Positions 21,346 through 31,358 of a DNA stretch of 64,000 nt are shown piece by piece; position 1 is the first letter of the stretch; every line of letters begins with the position of its first letter. Under the pieces are notes generated by a model, which saw only the letters and a program-made list of their open reading frames with translations, made no database searches and was not told the origin of the DNA. The DNA is from an uncultured Alsobacter sp. (GTDB lineage Bacteria; Pseudomonadota; Alphaproteobacteria; Rhizobiales; Beijerinckiaceae). Location of the stretch: assembly GCF_945952055.1 (NCBI RefSeq), contig NZ_CAMFHB010000018.1, forward strand, positions 1 through 64,000, written 5' to 3'. Made by a program: the position numbers and the translations under genes.

Positions 21346-22493
21346 CCGGCACCGCCAAGGTCGAGTCCTTCGGTTTCACGCTCGCGGCGACCGACAAGCG
21401 GGCCCGCACGGGCGAGGTCCGGATGCCCCGCGGCGTCATCCGCACGCCCGCCTTCATGCCGGTGGGCACCGCGGGCACGGTGAAGGCCATGTATGCCGAC
21501 CAGGTGAAGGCGCTGGGCGCCGACGTGGTGCTGGGCAACACCTATCATCTCATGCTGCGCCCGGGGGCCGAGCGCGTCGCCAGGCTCGGCGGCCTGCACC
21601 AGTTCATGAACTGGCCCTATCCGATCCTCACGGATTCCGGCGGCTTCCAGGTGATGTCGCTCGCCCAGCTGCGCAAGATCGACGAGAGCGGCGTCACGTT
21701 CCAGTCGCACATCGACGGCTCGGCGCACATGCTCTCGCCCGAGCGCTCCATCGAGATCCAGGGCCTGCTCGGATCCGACATCCAGATGCAGCTCGACGAA
21801 TGCGTGAAGCTGCCGTGCAGCGACGCCGAGGCGGAGCGGGCGATGGAGCTGTCGCTGCGCTGGGCGGAGCGGTGCAAGGTGGCCTTCGGCGAGCAGCCGG
21901 GCCGCGCCATGTTCGGCATCGTGCAGGGTGGCGCCTCGCCGCCGCTGCGCGAACGCAGCGCCAAGGCCCTGGCGGCGATGGACCTGAAGGGCTACGCGAT
22001 CGGCGGCCTCGCCGTCGGCGAACCCCAGGACGTCATGCTGGCGATGATCGACGTGGTCGAGCCGCTGATGCCGGTCGACAAGCCGCGCTACCTCATGGGC
22101 GTGGGCACGCCGGACGACATCGTGGAATCCGTGCGGCGGGGCGTCGACATGTTCGACTGCGTCATGCCCACGCGCGCCGGCCGACACGGCCTCGCCTACA
22201 CGCGCTTCGGCAAGATCAACCTGCGCAACGCGCGCCACGCCGAAGACCCCCGGCCGCTCGACCCGCAATCGAACTGCCCGGCGGCGCGCGACTACAGCCG
22301 GGCCTACCTGCACCACCTCGTGAAGGCGGGCGAGATCCTCGGCATGATGCTGCTCACCTGGGTCAACCTGGCCTACTATCAGGACCTCATGGCGGGTCTT
22401 CGCAAGGCGATCGCCGAAGGACGCTTCGACGACCACGTGGCCGACCTGAAGCGTGGCTGGGCCGAGGGCGACGGAGCCGCGGAGGAGGGGTGA
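21342..22493 (+). CDS. tgt: Queuine tRNA-guanosine(34) transglycosylase
   Basis: 383 residues. It exchanges guanine 34 for preQ1 in tRNAs with GUN anticodons, the step before QueA. Blocks: [31 protein letters not shown] (catalytic Asp), [40 protein letters not shown] (nucleophile Asp), and the zinc site built from [15 protein letters not shown] and an upstream Cys. The ATG at 21342 overlaps the queA stop (ATGA), so the two are translationally coupled. Confidence 0.97.
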   Translation: MTGTAKVESFGFTLAATDKRARTGEVRMPRGVIRTPAFMPVGTAGTVKAMYADQVKALGADVVLGNTYHLMLRPGAERVARLGGLHQFMNWPYPILTDSGGFQVMSLAQLRKIDESGVTFQSHIDGSAHMLSPERSIEIQGLLGSDIQMQLDECVKLPCSDAEAERAMELSLRWAERCKVAFGEQPGRAMFGIVQGGASPPLRERSAKALAAMDLKGYAIGGLAVGEPQDVMLAMIDVVEPLMPVDKPRYLMGVGTPDDIVESVRRGVDMFDCVMPTRAGRHGLAYTRFGKINLRNARHAEDPRPLDPQSNCPAARDYSRAYLHHLVKAGEILGMMLLTWVNLAYYQDLMAGLRKAIAEGRFDDHVADLKRGWAEGDGAAEEG

Positions 22494-22543
22494 GGCCCGG
22501 AGCGCCGTCTCACTGTCCTTGCGACCAGCGCAAACTCTCCGAA

Positions 22544-22632
22544 CGTCCTGCCCGGGCCCGGCCCGGGCATCCACGACTTTGCCGGGGCCGTGCGCAAGTC
22601 GTGGGTGGCCGGGCCAGGCCCGGCCATGACGG
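22544..22632. repeat. Dispersed intergenic palindrome, copy 3 of 5
   Basis: CGTCCTGCCCGGGC... at the left and GGCCGGGCCAGGCCCGGCCA at the right, in the gap between the convergent genes tgt and the 3-methyladenine glycosylase gene. It could act as a bidirectional 3' hairpin. Confidence 0.88.
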
Positions 22633-22703
22633 TTGAGGGAGTGCGGCCAACTGGACGCGGCCCTGCCATTGCTGCGCTGCGCCCGTGGCAGGACCGCGCC
22701 GTC

Positions 22704-23258
22704 TCAGGCGCGCAGGGGCCGGCTCAGATAGGGTGATCCGGAAAGGCCGAACCGCCAGGGGAGGTCGCGGGCCTGAGAGATGCCGATTCGCGGCCCGGCC
22801 GCGACCGGGCCGGGCGGCGTCACCGCGGTGAGCGCGACCCGGTCGGTGCCGATCGGCTGGCCGTCCCAGGTGCCGTCGATGCCGAGCGCCTGGCAGAGCC
22901 GGCCGGGGCCGGCGCACAGCTGCGTCTCGCGGTCCAGGCCGCGCCGTCCGGCCATCGCGGCGAGCCCGTGGGTCGGACGCAGCGCGCGCAGGAGCACGGC
23001 TTCGCCCGCGCCCGGGGCGCCGCAGACCACGTTCAGGCACCAGTGGATGCCGTAGCTGCGATAGACGTAGAGCCGCCCCGGAGGGCCGAACATCGCGGCG
23101 TTGCGCCGGGTCGGCCCCCGGAAGCTGTGCGACGCGGGGTCGTCGCGCCGATAGGCTTCCGTCTCGACGATCTCGCCGCCCACGCCGTCGACGAGCAGCA
23201 GGGCACCGATCAGCGAACGGGCGAGCGAAGGAGCGTCGATGGTGAAGTCGAGTTGCAT
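22704..23258 (-). CDS. DNA-3-methyladenine glycosylase (AAG/Mpg family)
   Basis: 184 residues, slightly shorter than usual. It excises alkylated purines in base excision repair. The catalytic Glu lies in GGEIVETEAYRRDDPASHSF; GPPGRLYVYRSYGIHWCLNV, VLLRALRP and GPGRLCQALGID are the family's DNA- and base-binding blocks. It converges on tgt and is divergent from the DUF3369 kinase gene over an 8-bp inverted repeat. Confidence 0.93.
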   Translation of the reverse strand: MQLDFTIDAPSLARSLIGALLLVDGVGGEIVETEAYRRDDPASHSFRGPTRRNAAMFGPPGRLYVYRSYGIHWCLNVVCGAPGAGEAVLLRALRPTHGLAAMAGRRGLDRETQLCAGPGRLCQALGIDGTWDGQPIGTDRVALTAVTPPGPVAAGPRIGISQARDLPWRFGLSGSPYLSRPLRA

Positions 23259-23297
23259 GTGGCGAAGCTGCTTGCGCTCGTATTGCGGTGTCTTTTC

Positions 23298-23324
23298 ACA
23301 CGCGTGAATGTAACCAACGCGTGT
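23298..23324. promoter_or_regulatory. Inverted repeat ACACGCGT-N11-ACGCGTGT
   Basis: Perfect 8-bp arms (23298-23305 and 23317-23324) in the 136-base divergent region between the glycosylase gene and the REC-DUF3369-kinase gene. The centre-to-centre distance of 19 bases, about two helix turns, suits a dimeric regulator. The regulator is unknown. Confidence 0.45.
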
Positions 23325-23394
23325 ACATGGGCCGAAGTGGCGTTAAGGTCCATCCAGTGCCGGGAAACATGGCAGCGCGCGTCGGGACAGGGAA

Positions 23395-25167
23395 GTGCAA
23401 CAGGACGTAGACAATCAGGACGGCAACGCCGATCTCCTGACGCTCGTCGATGACGAGGCCCGGACCCTCGTCGAGGGCGCGCCTCGCCGCGACCGCATCA
23501 AGATCGCGGTGGTGGACGACGACACCTTCGTGCACGAGGGGACCCGCTTCGCGCTGGGCAGCTACACGCTGAACGGACGGTCGCTGGAAATCCTGTCGGC
23601 CTTTTCGGCCGCCGAGGCGAAGGTGTTGCTGCGCCGGCATCCCGACATCGCCGTCATCCTCCTCGACGTGGTGATGGAGACGGACCGGGCCGGGCTCGAT
23701 CTGGTCGGGACGATCCGCGAGGAGTTCGGCAACGAGACGGTCCGGATTATCCTGCGCACGGGGCAGCCCGGGCAGGCCCCCGAGCGCGACGTCGTGGTCC
23801 GCTACGACATCAACGACTACAAGGCCAAGACCGAGCTCACGGCCGACAAGCTGTTCACGGCGCTCACGGCGGCCATCCGCAGCCACGACCAGCTCATGCG
23901 CATCTCGGAGGCGCGTCGCAAGCTGGAGGCCATGCTCGCCTTCACCGGAAGCCTGTTCGGCCAGCGCTCGCTGCACAGGCTCGCCGAGGAGGTGCTGGAC
24001 GGCGTCGCCATGCTCACGGGCGCCGGCGGCGACGGGCTGGTCGTCATCGCCGGGCCGGGCGGGGAGGAACGCGTCTTGGCCGGCCGGGGCAGCTATTCCG
24101 GCGCGCCGCGCGCCCTGGTGAGGGCGGATGTCGGCGAGCCGGTGGCCACGCTGGTGACCACGGCTCTCGAGGGTCCCGGCGTGGTTTCGCGCCGGCCCTT
24201 CGCCGTGGGTCTTCGCACGGAAGGCGGACGGCGCATCGCCGTGGTCGCCACCGTTCCCGACGATGGCGGCGTGCTCGACGACATGCTGCTCAAGCTGTTC
24301 TGCGACCGCGTGGCCGCCGCCTTCGACACCCTGCTGCTGCAGGACGACCTGCGCCAGGCAAACGAGCGGCTGGAGCAGCGCGTGGCCCAGCGCACGGCCG
24401 AGCTGATGGCGGCCAACCGCCGGCTCGAGACCCAGTGGGCGCGGGCCCGCAGCACGGCCGCCTTCCAGAACGAGCTTCTCGGCATCGTCGCGCACGACCT
24501 CAAGAACCCGCTCGCGGTGATCATGGGGCGCACCGAGATCCTGCAGGAGATCGTCGCGCAGGCGCCCGTGGCCGAGAGCGCCCGCAACCAGATCGACCGG
24601 ATCCGCGAGTCGGCCCGCCGCCTCACCGGCATGGTGGACGGCCTCATCAAGGACGCGATGGGCGATACGCTGGAGCTGCCGATCCGCCGCGAGGACACCG
24701 ACCTCGTGGCGCTCGTGCGCGAGGCGATCGAGGCCAACAAGCCGCTCGCCGATCGCAAGGGGCAGACGATCGCCTTCAGTGCGCCGGCCGGGATCGCGGT
24801 GCCCTGCGATCACGAGCGCATGCGCGAGGCCGTCGACAACCTCGTCAGCAACGCCGTGAAGTACAGCCGCCAGGGCGGCGGCATTGCGGTCGACGTGCGC
24901 GTGCAGGGCAACGAGGTCCTGATCACGGTGACCGACAGCGGCCCCGGCCTGCTGCCGGAGGACTTCCCGCGGCTGTTCGGGCGTTTCCAGAGGCTGTCGG
25001 CGCGCCCGACGGGCGGGGAAAACTCGACCGGGCTGGGGCTGTTCATCGCCAAGCGCATCGTCGACCTGCACGGCGGCCGGCTGGACGTGGTCTCTCCCGC
25101 ACCGGGAGGCGGCTGCGCCTTCATCATCGCGATCGGACTTCCGGCCGGCAGGGAGGCCGCCGCCTGA
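23395..25167 (+). CDS. REC-DUF3369-histidine kinase signalling protein
   Basis: 590 residues, GTG start preceded by CAGGGAA. Order: N-terminal tail; receiver domain (about 38-155; acidic VVDDD, phospho-Asp in [11 protein letters not shown]); DUF3369 sensor-like region (about 185-345); a coiled segment with [19 protein letters not shown]; HisKA with [15 protein letters not shown] (His about residue 366); HATPase with [22 protein letters not shown] and [18 protein letters not shown]. There are no membrane helices, so it is a cytosolic kinase whose own receiver may gate it. The stop overlaps the start of the next gene (TGATG), so the REC-cyclase is its likely partner. Confidence 0.9.
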   Translation: MQQDVDNQDGNADLLTLVDDEARTLVEGAPRRDRIKIAVVDDDTFVHEGTRFALGSYTLNGRSLEILSAFSAAEAKVLLRRHPDIAVILLDVVMETDRAGLDLVGTIREEFGNETVRIILRTGQPGQAPERDVVVRYDINDYKAKTELTADKLFTALTAAIRSHDQLMRISEARRKLEAMLAFTGSLFGQRSLHRLAEEVLDGVAMLTGAGGDGLVVIAGPGGEERVLAGRGSYSGAPRALVRADVGEPVATLVTTALEGPGVVSRRPFAVGLRTEGGRRIAVVATVPDDGGVLDDMLLKLFCDRVAAAFDTLLLQDDLRQANERLEQRVAQRTAELMAANRRLETQWARARSTAAFQNELLGIVAHDLKNPLAVIMGRTEILQEIVAQAPVAESARNQIDRIRESARRLTGMVDGLIKDAMGDTLELPIRREDTDLVALVREAIEANKPLADRKGQTIAFSAPAGIAVPCDHERMREAVDNLVSNAVKYSRQGGGIAVDVRVQGNEVLITVTDSGPGLLPEDFPRLFGRFQRLSARPTGGENSTGLGLFIAKRIVDLHGGRLDVVSPAPGGGCAFIIAIGLPAGREAAA

Positions 25168-26066
25168 TGGCCCAGCAGCAGCACGTCGTGGTGGTCGACG
25201 ACGAGCAGGAAGCCCGTGAGATGATCGCCGACTACCTCAGCATCCACGGCTTCCGGGTGAGCCTGTGCGACGGCGGCGGCAGCCTGCGCCAGCTCATGGG
25301 ACGCGATCCGCCCGATCTCGTGATCCTCGACCTCAACATGCCGGAGGAGGATGGGCTCTCGCTCATCCGCTACCTCAAGCAGGTCAGCGGCGTGCCGGTG
25401 ATCATGCTCACGGCGACCGCCAGCGCCATCGATCGCGTGGTGGGGCTGGAACTGGGCGCCGACGACTACCTGGCCAAACCCTGCGAGCTGCGCGAGCTGC
25501 TCGCCCGGGTGCGGTCCGTGCTGCGCCGGCTCCGCTGGGTCCGCCCCAGCCAGGCGGAGCGGCGTCTCGCCGCCATCGTGTCCTTCGACATCGTGGGCTT
25601 CAGCCGCATGATCCAGGACGACGAGCCGGGCACGCTGGCCGCCATCGACCGGGTGCTGGCCGAGGCGGTGACGCCCAGCATCGCCCGGTGGAACGGCGTG
25701 CTGTTCAAGATGCTGGGCGACGGCGCGCTGGTGGAGTTCCAGAGCGCGGTCGACGCCGTGGAGTGGGCGGTCGCGTTCCAGCGCACCATGGGCGAAGCCG
25801 CCGCGGCCCTGAGGTTCCGGGTCGGCATCGCCGTGGGCGACATCGTCATCAGCAACAGCGACCGGCTCGGCGAAGGCGTGGCGCTCGCCGTGCGCGTGCA
25901 GGAACTGGCGACGCCGGGCGGCATCGCGCTGTCCGACTACACGCACCAGTTCGTGCGCGGAAAGACCGAGGCCCATTTCGACGACGGCGGTCTTCACCCT
26001 CTCAAGAACATCGCCGAGCCCATGCGCGTCTGGCACTGGAGCACCGAGGCCACCGGGGAGCGTTGA
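25167..26066 (+). CDS. Response regulator fused to a class III nucleotide cyclase domain
   Basis: 299 residues. A CheY-like receiver (1-120: [13 protein letters not shown], phospho-Asp in [17 protein letters not shown], Lys in [13 protein letters not shown]) is joined by an Arg-rich linker to a class III adenylate/guanylate cyclase domain (about 132-299: [20 protein letters not shown] with metal-binding Asp, [12 protein letters not shown] with the second Asp). In the block usually reading GDGVNIAARLE it has [11 protein letters not shown]: the Arg is kept but the transition-state Asn is Ala. Activity may therefore be weak or altered. It is translationally coupled to the kinase upstream. Confidence 0.88.
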   Translation: MAQQQHVVVVDDEQEAREMIADYLSIHGFRVSLCDGGGSLRQLMGRDPPDLVILDLNMPEEDGLSLIRYLKQVSGVPVIMLTATASAIDRVVGLELGADDYLAKPCELRELLARVRSVLRRLRWVRPSQAERRLAAIVSFDIVGFSRMIQDDEPGTLAAIDRVLAEAVTPSIARWNGVLFKMLGDGALVEFQSAVDAVEWAVAFQRTMGEAAAALRFRVGIAVGDIVISNSDRLGEGVALAVRVQELATPGGIALSDYTHQFVRGKTEAHFDDGGLHPLKNIAEPMRVWHWSTEATGER

Positions 26067-26156
26067 CGGTCGAGCCTCCAGCCCGTCGCAGGTTGGCAAA
26101 AAGTCACTTCATCCCGCTGCATCGGTCGTGGCAACACTTGCCGCAAGGAGACCGGG

Positions 26157-27050
26157 ATGTTCGTGCTGCGCCATTCTCGCTGGGACTGGATTCCGGTCCT
26201 GCTTGCCACGCTTCACTTCGTGCTGTTGCTTGGCTTCGCTTTCCATTTCGCGACGATGACATGGCCGGCAGTGCTGCTGTGCGGTCTCGTCTACGCGGTC
26301 AGCGTGTCGTGGTCGATCAACAGCATCTCGCACAACTTCATCCACAACGCCTATTTCAAGGGCGATGCGCTGAACGCCGCGTTCAGCATGATGCTGTCGC
26401 TCACGATCGGCTTCTCGCAGGCCATGTACCACTTCGTGCACATGCGCCACCACAGCGGCAACAGCGACCTGCCCGACGCGGACGGGGACACGGTCGACTA
26501 CCTGTCGATCTACCGGCACGGCAAGGATGGCCAGCCCGAGAACGTCTGGCGCTACACGTTCCTGAGCTTTTTCCGCGACGATCCGAAGGAGATCCTCGCC
26601 CGGATGGAGGCCCGTCATGCGGGGCAGGCGCGGCAGGCCAAGGTCGAACTCGCCTGCCTCCTTTTCTTCGTGGGGCTGCTCGCCGTCGTCGACTGGCGCT
26701 TCGTGCTGTTCATCGTGCCGTTCAACTATCTCGGCCAGAGCCTGTCGTCGCTCAATGGCTACTACGAGCACTTCGGCGGCGATCCCTCCACGCCGCTGGC
26801 CTGGGGCGTGAGCACCTATCACCGGCTCTACAATTGGACGTGGATGAACAACGGCTACCACGCCGAGCACCACTACCGTCCCAAGATGCACTGGACGCGG
26901 ATGCCCGACCTTCACCGGCAGATCCAGGCGGAGCAGGCGGCCGCGGGCACCCGCGTGATCAGGCCGCCCCATCCCCTCGGTTTCCTCGAGGACGAGCCCG
27001 GACCGCGCCAGGGCGAGCGTGCTCAGGACGCGCCGGCGGCCTCCATGTAG
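26157..27050 (+). CDS. Membrane fatty acid desaturase family protein
   Basis: 297 residues. The three His clusters of di-iron membrane desaturases are visible: HNFIHN (about 59-64), HMRHHSGN (about 95-102) and HAEHHYRPKMHW (about 240-250), separated by two pairs of hydrophobic segments. It would introduce a double bond (or hydroxyl) into a membrane lipid acyl chain; the regiospecificity is unknown. AAGGAGA precedes the ATG. Its 3' end overlaps by 28 bases, in opposite orientation, the end of the CfaS-like gene, the last member of the ten-gene operon. A shared lipid theme is suggestive. Confidence 0.88.
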   Translation: MFVLRHSRWDWIPVLLATLHFVLLLGFAFHFATMTWPAVLLCGLVYAVSVSWSINSISHNFIHNAYFKGDALNAAFSMMLSLTIGFSQAMYHFVHMRHHSGNSDLPDADGDTVDYLSIYRHGKDGQPENVWRYTFLSFFRDDPKEILARMEARHAGQARQAKVELACLLFFVGLLAVVDWRFVLFIVPFNYLGQSLSSLNGYYEHFGGDPSTPLAWGVSTYHRLYNWTWMNNGYHAEHHYRPKMHWTRMPDLHRQIQAEQAAAGTRVIRPPHPLGFLEDEPGPRQGERAQDAPAASM

Positions 27051-28237
27051 CCACGACGGATCGGGAGGGCGTCCGCGCGCCGTGCGATCTGGATCTGGAA
27101 CACCACGAGATTTTCGTGCCAGAAGGCGCATTCGGCCGCCGCCAGGTAGAACTCCCACATGCGGCAGAGGCGCTCGTCGTAGAGCCGCGCCGCATCCTCC
27201 CGTCGCTCCTGGAAGCGACGGGACCACTCGCGCAGCGTCAGGGCGTAGTGGAAGCGCAGCACCTCGACGTCCGTGACCACGAGGCCCGCCGCCTCGATGG
27301 CCGGGATGATCTCCGACAGTGAGGGGATATCGCCGCCGGGGAAGATGTACTTGTCGAGCCAGGGGGTGACGAAACCGGGCGCGTCGGACGAGCCGATCGT
27401 GTGCAGCAGCATGGCACCATCCGGCGCGAGCAGGCGGGCCACGTGCCGGAAAAAGGTCGGATAGAAGCCCACCCCGACGTGTTCGAACATCCCGACCGAC
27501 ACGATGCGGTCGAAGGATCCCGCAACGGCCCTGTAGTCGAGCATTTCGAAGCGGAGGCGGTCTGACAACCCGGCATCACGGGCTCGCGCGGAGGCGACGG
27601 CCAGCTGCTCGGTGGAGAGCGTCACGCCCGTGACGGTCGGAGCCTCCTGTCGGCGCGCGAGGTGGAGGCCGAGCCCGCCCCATCCGCTCCCGATATCGAG
27701 AACGCTCTGGCCGGGCTTCAGTGCCAGTTTCGCGGCGATCCTGCGCTTCTTCGCCTCCTGGGCCTCCTCCAACGTCGCGTCATCCGACGGGAAAAAGGCG
27801 CAGCTGTACTGCATGTCCTCGTCGAGGAAGAGGCGGAAGAGCCGTGAATCGAGGTCGTAGTGATGGGCGACGTTCGCGCGGGACCGACCTGGCAGGTTGG
27901 TGCGTGCAAAGCGCCGGATCCGGAAGCGCACGGCGTCGATGATCCGCGCCGGCAGGGGCTGCGGCTTCCCCTCGGCATTGCCGTAGAAGAGCTTGAGCAC
28001 ATCGAAGATGGTGCCTTCCTCGACGACGAGCCTCCCGTCCATGTAGAGCTCGCCGAACCGCAGGTCTGCGTCCAGCAGGAGGGGACGCTGCGCCCCCGCA
28101 TCACGGAAGCGGATCGAGACCGGCCGGCCCGTCTCGTCGCCGTAACGCCCGCTACGGCCCGATGCGAAGGTGACGGACAGGGTGCCGCGGGAGATGGCCT
28201 TCGCCAGCGTGCCGTCGAGAAGGCGTTCGGCGATCAC
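27023..28237 (-). CDS. Cyclopropane-fatty-acyl-phospholipid synthase family protein
   Basis: 404 residues from a GTG at 28237 that overlaps the stop of the sigma-54 activator gene (GTGA). This start was chosen over an upstream ATG inside that gene. SAM-dependent: [18 protein letters not shown] (about 178-195), preceded by [20 protein letters not shown] and DMQYSCAFF, and followed by SVGMFEHVG. These are hallmarks of CFA synthase-like enzymes that methylate or cyclopropanate unsaturated acyl chains of phospholipids. Family members also include other lipid methyltransferases, so the exact product is open. It is the last gene of the ten-gene operon. Confidence 0.9.
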   Translation of the reverse strand: MIAERLLDGTLAKAISRGTLSVTFASGRSGRYGDETGRPVSIRFRDAGAQRPLLLDADLRFGELYMDGRLVVEEGTIFDVLKLFYGNAEGKPQPLPARIIDAVRFRIRRFARTNLPGRSRANVAHHYDLDSRLFRLFLDEDMQYSCAFFPSDDATLEEAQEAKKRRIAAKLALKPGQSVLDIGSGWGGLGLHLARRQEAPTVTGVTLSTEQLAVASARARDAGLSDRLRFEMLDYRAVAGSFDRIVSVGMFEHVGVGFYPTFFRHVARLLAPDGAMLLHTIGSSDAPGFVTPWLDKYIFPGGDIPSLSEIIPAIEAAGLVVTDVEVLRFHYALTLREWSRRFQERREDAARLYDERLCRMWEFYLAAAECAFWHENLVVFQIQIARRADALPIRRGYMEAAGAS

Positions 28238-29625
28238 TCGGGCGTCCCCACGGTGCGCGTGACGCTGATGCCGAGCTTCTTGACGCGGTGCCACAGGCTT
28301 CTCTCGGAGATGCCGAGCAGGGCCGCGGCGCGGACCTGAACGCCCTGGGTGCGGTTGAGCGCCGCGACGATCCGCCCCCGTTCGTAGCGCTCGAGGTCCT
28401 GGTCCAGGTCGATGGGGAAATCGGCGTCCTCGCCGCCGCCGTCGCGCGGAGCCGGGTGGCTGAGGTAGGGCGGGAGATCCGCCACGTCGATCACGGGCCC
28501 GCGCGCCGACAGGACCGAGCGCTCCACGCAGTTCTGCAGTTCGCGGATGTTCCCGGGCCAGCCATAGGCGCTGAGCGCCCTCACGGCGTCCGGTGTGAAG
28601 CGGGCCCCGCGTTTGCCCAGCGCCACACCGAACTCTGCCAGGAACCGGTCCAGGAAGCGCGGGATGTCCTCGCGCCGATCCCGCAGCGGGGGCAGAGCGA
28701 TGGGGAAGACGTTGAGCCGGTAGTAGAGATCGCCCCGGAACTCGCCCTGCGCCACCATGCTCTCCAGGTCGCGGTTGGTCGCGGCGATGATGCGGACGTC
28801 GGTGGTGCGGCTATGGGTCGAGCCGACGGGCTCGTAGGTGCGGTCCTGGAGGACGCGCAGGATCTTGGCCTGCAGGGCGAGCGGCATGTCGCCGATCTCG
28901 TCGAGGAAGAGGGTGCCCTTGTCGGCCTGGCCGAAGCGCCCGACCCGGTTGGTCAGTGCACCGGTGAAGCTGCCTTTCACGTGGCCGAAGAATTCGCTCT
29001 CCAGCAGGGCTTCCGGCACCGCGGCGCAGTTCACCGCCACGAAGGGCCCGGACTTGCGGGGGCTGTTGAAGTGGATCGAGCGGGCGACCACCTCCTTGCC
29101 CGTGCCGCTCTCGCCGGTCAGCAGGACGGTGGTCTTGGCCTCGCAGACCTCGGCGATGCCCTTCAGCACCCGCTGGAAGGCCGGTGACGCGCCGATCAGC
29201 GTGTCGAAGCTGTAGCGTCCTTCCAGCTCCTCGCGCAGTCGCTGGTTGTCGCGCAAGGCGTCCTGCAGGCGCAGGGCGTTGGACAGGGTCGCCGCCAGAT
29301 CGTCGAGCTCGATCGGCTTGTCGATGTAGTCGAAGGCGCCGTCCTTGATCATGCCCACCGCGTCGCGGACGCTGCTGTAGGCGGTCATGATGACGAGCGG
29401 CACGGCATGGCCGCGCCGGTTCATCTCCGCCAGCAGGTCCTTGCCGCCCATCACGGGCATGCGCAGGTCGCACAGGACGAGGTCGACGGCGTCGCGCGCC
29501 AGGATCTCCAGCGCCTCGTTGCCGTTCGTCGCGGCCAGGGTGCGATAGCCGAGCTGCTCGAGCATGCCGCCCAGCACGTCCAGCAGCTTCACCTCGTCGT
29601 CGACGATCAGGATCGTGTGCGACAT
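28234..29625 (-). CDS. Sigma-54-dependent response regulator, NtrC family
   Basis: 463 residues. Receiver (1-120: [12 protein letters not shown], phospho-Asp in [13 protein letters not shown]), AAA+ domain (Walker A GESGTGKE about residue 169; loop GSFTGA about 220 in place of the commoner GAFTGA; Walker [12 protein letters not shown]), and a Fis-type helix-turn-helix at the C terminus ([20 protein letters not shown]). It activates RNA polymerase holoenzyme containing sigma-54. The histidine kinase gene lies 9 bases upstream and is the obvious phosphodonor. The sigma-54 promoter at 37182-37197, at the head of the same operon, is its likely target. Confidence 0.95.
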   Translation of the reverse strand: MSHTILIVDDEVKLLDVLGGMLEQLGYRTLAATNGNEALEILARDAVDLVLCDLRMPVMGGKDLLAEMNRRGHAVPLVIMTAYSSVRDAVGMIKDGAFDYIDKPIELDDLAATLSNALRLQDALRDNQRLREELEGRYSFDTLIGASPAFQRVLKGIAEVCEAKTTVLLTGESGTGKEVVARSIHFNSPRKSGPFVAVNCAAVPEALLESEFFGHVKGSFTGALTNRVGRFGQADKGTLFLDEIGDMPLALQAKILRVLQDRTYEPVGSTHSRTTDVRIIAATNRDLESMVAQGEFRGDLYYRLNVFPIALPPLRDRREDIPRFLDRFLAEFGVALGKRGARFTPDAVRALSAYGWPGNIRELQNCVERSVLSARGPVIDVADLPPYLSHPAPRDGGGEDADFPIDLDQDLERYERGRIVAALNRTQGVQVRAAALLGISERSLWHRVKKLGISVTRTVGTPE

Positions 29626-29634
29626 CGGCCCACC

Positions 29635-31356
29635 TCACTCGGCCAGGGGAAAGGACAGTTCGAAGACCGCGCCGGCGCCGGACCCCCGGTAGACGACACG
29701 CCCGCCATGGCTCTCCATCACGGCGAAGACCTTGGCCAGGCCGAGGCCGGTGCCGGCGGGGCGGCCGGTCACGAAGGGATCGAACACCCGCGGGACGATG
29801 TCCTCCGGCACGCCGGGCCCGTCGTCGGCGAAGGTCATCATCAGGCTCCTGCCGCGCACCGCTTGCGAGATGCGCAGGTGCCCACCGGCCGGCAGTGCGT
29901 CCAGGGCGTTGAGCACCAGGTTCAGGACGGCATCGTAGATCTGGCCCGGATCGCCGAGAATGGTGGCGTCGGGGGCGCCGTCCTCGAACGTGAGGGAGAC
30001 CCGGCGCTTCTCGGCTTCCTGCTGGGTGAAGGCCAGGGCGCGCTCGACGATGTCGCGGGGCCGGATGGGCGTGGTGACCTGCGGGGCCTTCGCGAAGGAG
30101 AGGAAGTCGCGGATCAGGGCCTCGATCCTGCGCACCTCCTCGACGACGTAGCCCAGGCGGCGCTTCTCCGTGTCGTCCAGGGCGGCCGAGAGCTGCAGCA
30201 GCTCGGCGGTGGTCTTGATGATGCCGAGAGGGTTGCGGACCTCGTGGGCGAGGCCCGCCGCCACCTCGCCCAGCGTGGAAAGGCGCTCGCGCCGGCGCAG
30301 CTTCTCCTCGACCTCCTTGAGGCGGGCGAGTTCCCGCGTCATGCGGTTGAAGGCCTCCGACACCTCCGCGACCTCGTCCTGTCCGCGAATGGCGACCTGG
30401 TGCTGGAAATCGCCGGCTGCGACCGCCCGAACGCCGGCGGCCAGCCGGGTGAGGGGGCGCGTCACCTGCTGCGCGATGACGAAGGCCGCCATGATCGCCA
30501 GCATAGAACCGAGCAGCATGATGGCGATGAAGATGTTGGTCCGGTTCACCCAGGCTGCCAGGCCTTCGTCCGTCCTCAGGCCGCAGAAGATCACGCCCAG
30601 CAGCGTCCCCGAGCCGCTCATCAGCGGCGTGTAGACGCCCACCGTGTCGCCGCCCTCGGCCGCGGTCCGGAACACGTAGGGCGCATTGGCCTGGAGGGCC
30701 GAGATAACGGCCGGAGGCAAGGGGCGCGGGGTCAACGCGCCTTCCGACGACGAGTAGTACTCGGCCAGCTGGTCGCCCTGCCGGTAATAGAGCCGGATGT
30801 CGAACGATTTCAGGGCGTTGATGTTGCTGATGTAGTTCTCGTCGACGAAGATGCCGAGCATCAGGTTGTAGCTCTTGCCGCCCGCGTCGAAGGGGACGAC
30901 GGCACCGGCCATCAGCATCACGCGGCCATTGACCTGGACCGTGTAGAGCGAGGCGTCGCTGGACACGGGGGCCTCCGACGGCCGGGTGACTTCGCGGTTC
31001 GAGAAGACCGGGTTCATCGCCTCGTCGTAGATCGCGATGAGATCGTAGCCCAGAGCGTCCATGAGCCGCTGCAGACTCGCCGGCACGGTCTTCTGGCGTC
31101 CTTCGGCGAGTGGGACCACGAGCCCCTGCTGGATCAGGCTGTCTGCGATGCCCACCACCTCCCGGCGTTCGTCGAGCACGCTGCCGAAGAAGAAGCGGGA
31201 CGTCTCGTAGAGCCAGACCTGGAGGTTGGACTCGAAGGTGCTGACGACGAGCCGTGTCGCGAGTTCGGTCGCCACCAGCATCGGAAGGACACTGACGAGC
31301 ATGAAGGCTGCGATGAGCTTCAGCCTGATCGAGCCACGCCGGCTGACCGCCTCCAC
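29635..31356 (-). CDS. Membrane sensor histidine kinase (partner of the NtrC-family regulator)
   Basis: 573 residues from a GTG at 31356 with AAGGAGAG 6-13 bases upstream; the longer open frame belongs to a shadow of the preceding gene. TM1 is about 13-35, then a roughly 250-residue extracytoplasmic Cache-like sensor region (SLIQQGLVV..., ALGYDLIAIYDEAMNPVFSN), TM2 about 285-310, HAMP, and HisKA with AAGLAHEVRNPLGIIKTTAE. The ATPase domain shows VLNLVLNALDAL, ADDGPGVPEDI and GTGLGLAKVF. It resembles NtrY/ZraS-like kinases. Only 2 bases separate it from the small EamA-like gene upstream. Confidence 0.93.
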   Translation of the reverse strand: MEAVSRRGSIRLKLIAAFMLVSVLPMLVATELATRLVVSTFESNLQVWLYETSRFFFGSVLDERREVVGIADSLIQQGLVVPLAEGRQKTVPASLQRLMDALGYDLIAIYDEAMNPVFSNREVTRPSEAPVSSDASLYTVQVNGRVMLMAGAVVPFDAGGKSYNLMLGIFVDENYISNINALKSFDIRLYYRQGDQLAEYYSSSEGALTPRPLPPAVISALQANAPYVFRTAAEGGDTVGVYTPLMSGSGTLLGVIFCGLRTDEGLAAWVNRTNIFIAIMLLGSMLAIMAAFVIAQQVTRPLTRLAAGVRAVAAGDFQHQVAIRGQDEVAEVSEAFNRMTRELARLKEVEEKLRRRERLSTLGEVAAGLAHEVRNPLGIIKTTAELLQLSAALDDTEKRRLGYVVEEVRRIEALIRDFLSFAKAPQVTTPIRPRDIVERALAFTQQEAEKRRVSLTFEDGAPDATILGDPGQIYDAVLNLVLNALDALPAGGHLRISQAVRGRSLMMTFADDGPGVPEDIVPRVFDPFVTGRPAGTGLGLAKVFAVMESHGGRVVYRGSGAGAVFELSFPLAE

Positions 31357-31358
31357 CG

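Noticed and set aside
26125-26145. Sigma-54-like sequence TGGCAACACTTGC before the desaturase gene
   Set aside because: The distance between the GG and GC elements is two bases too short for a functional -24/-12 promoter.
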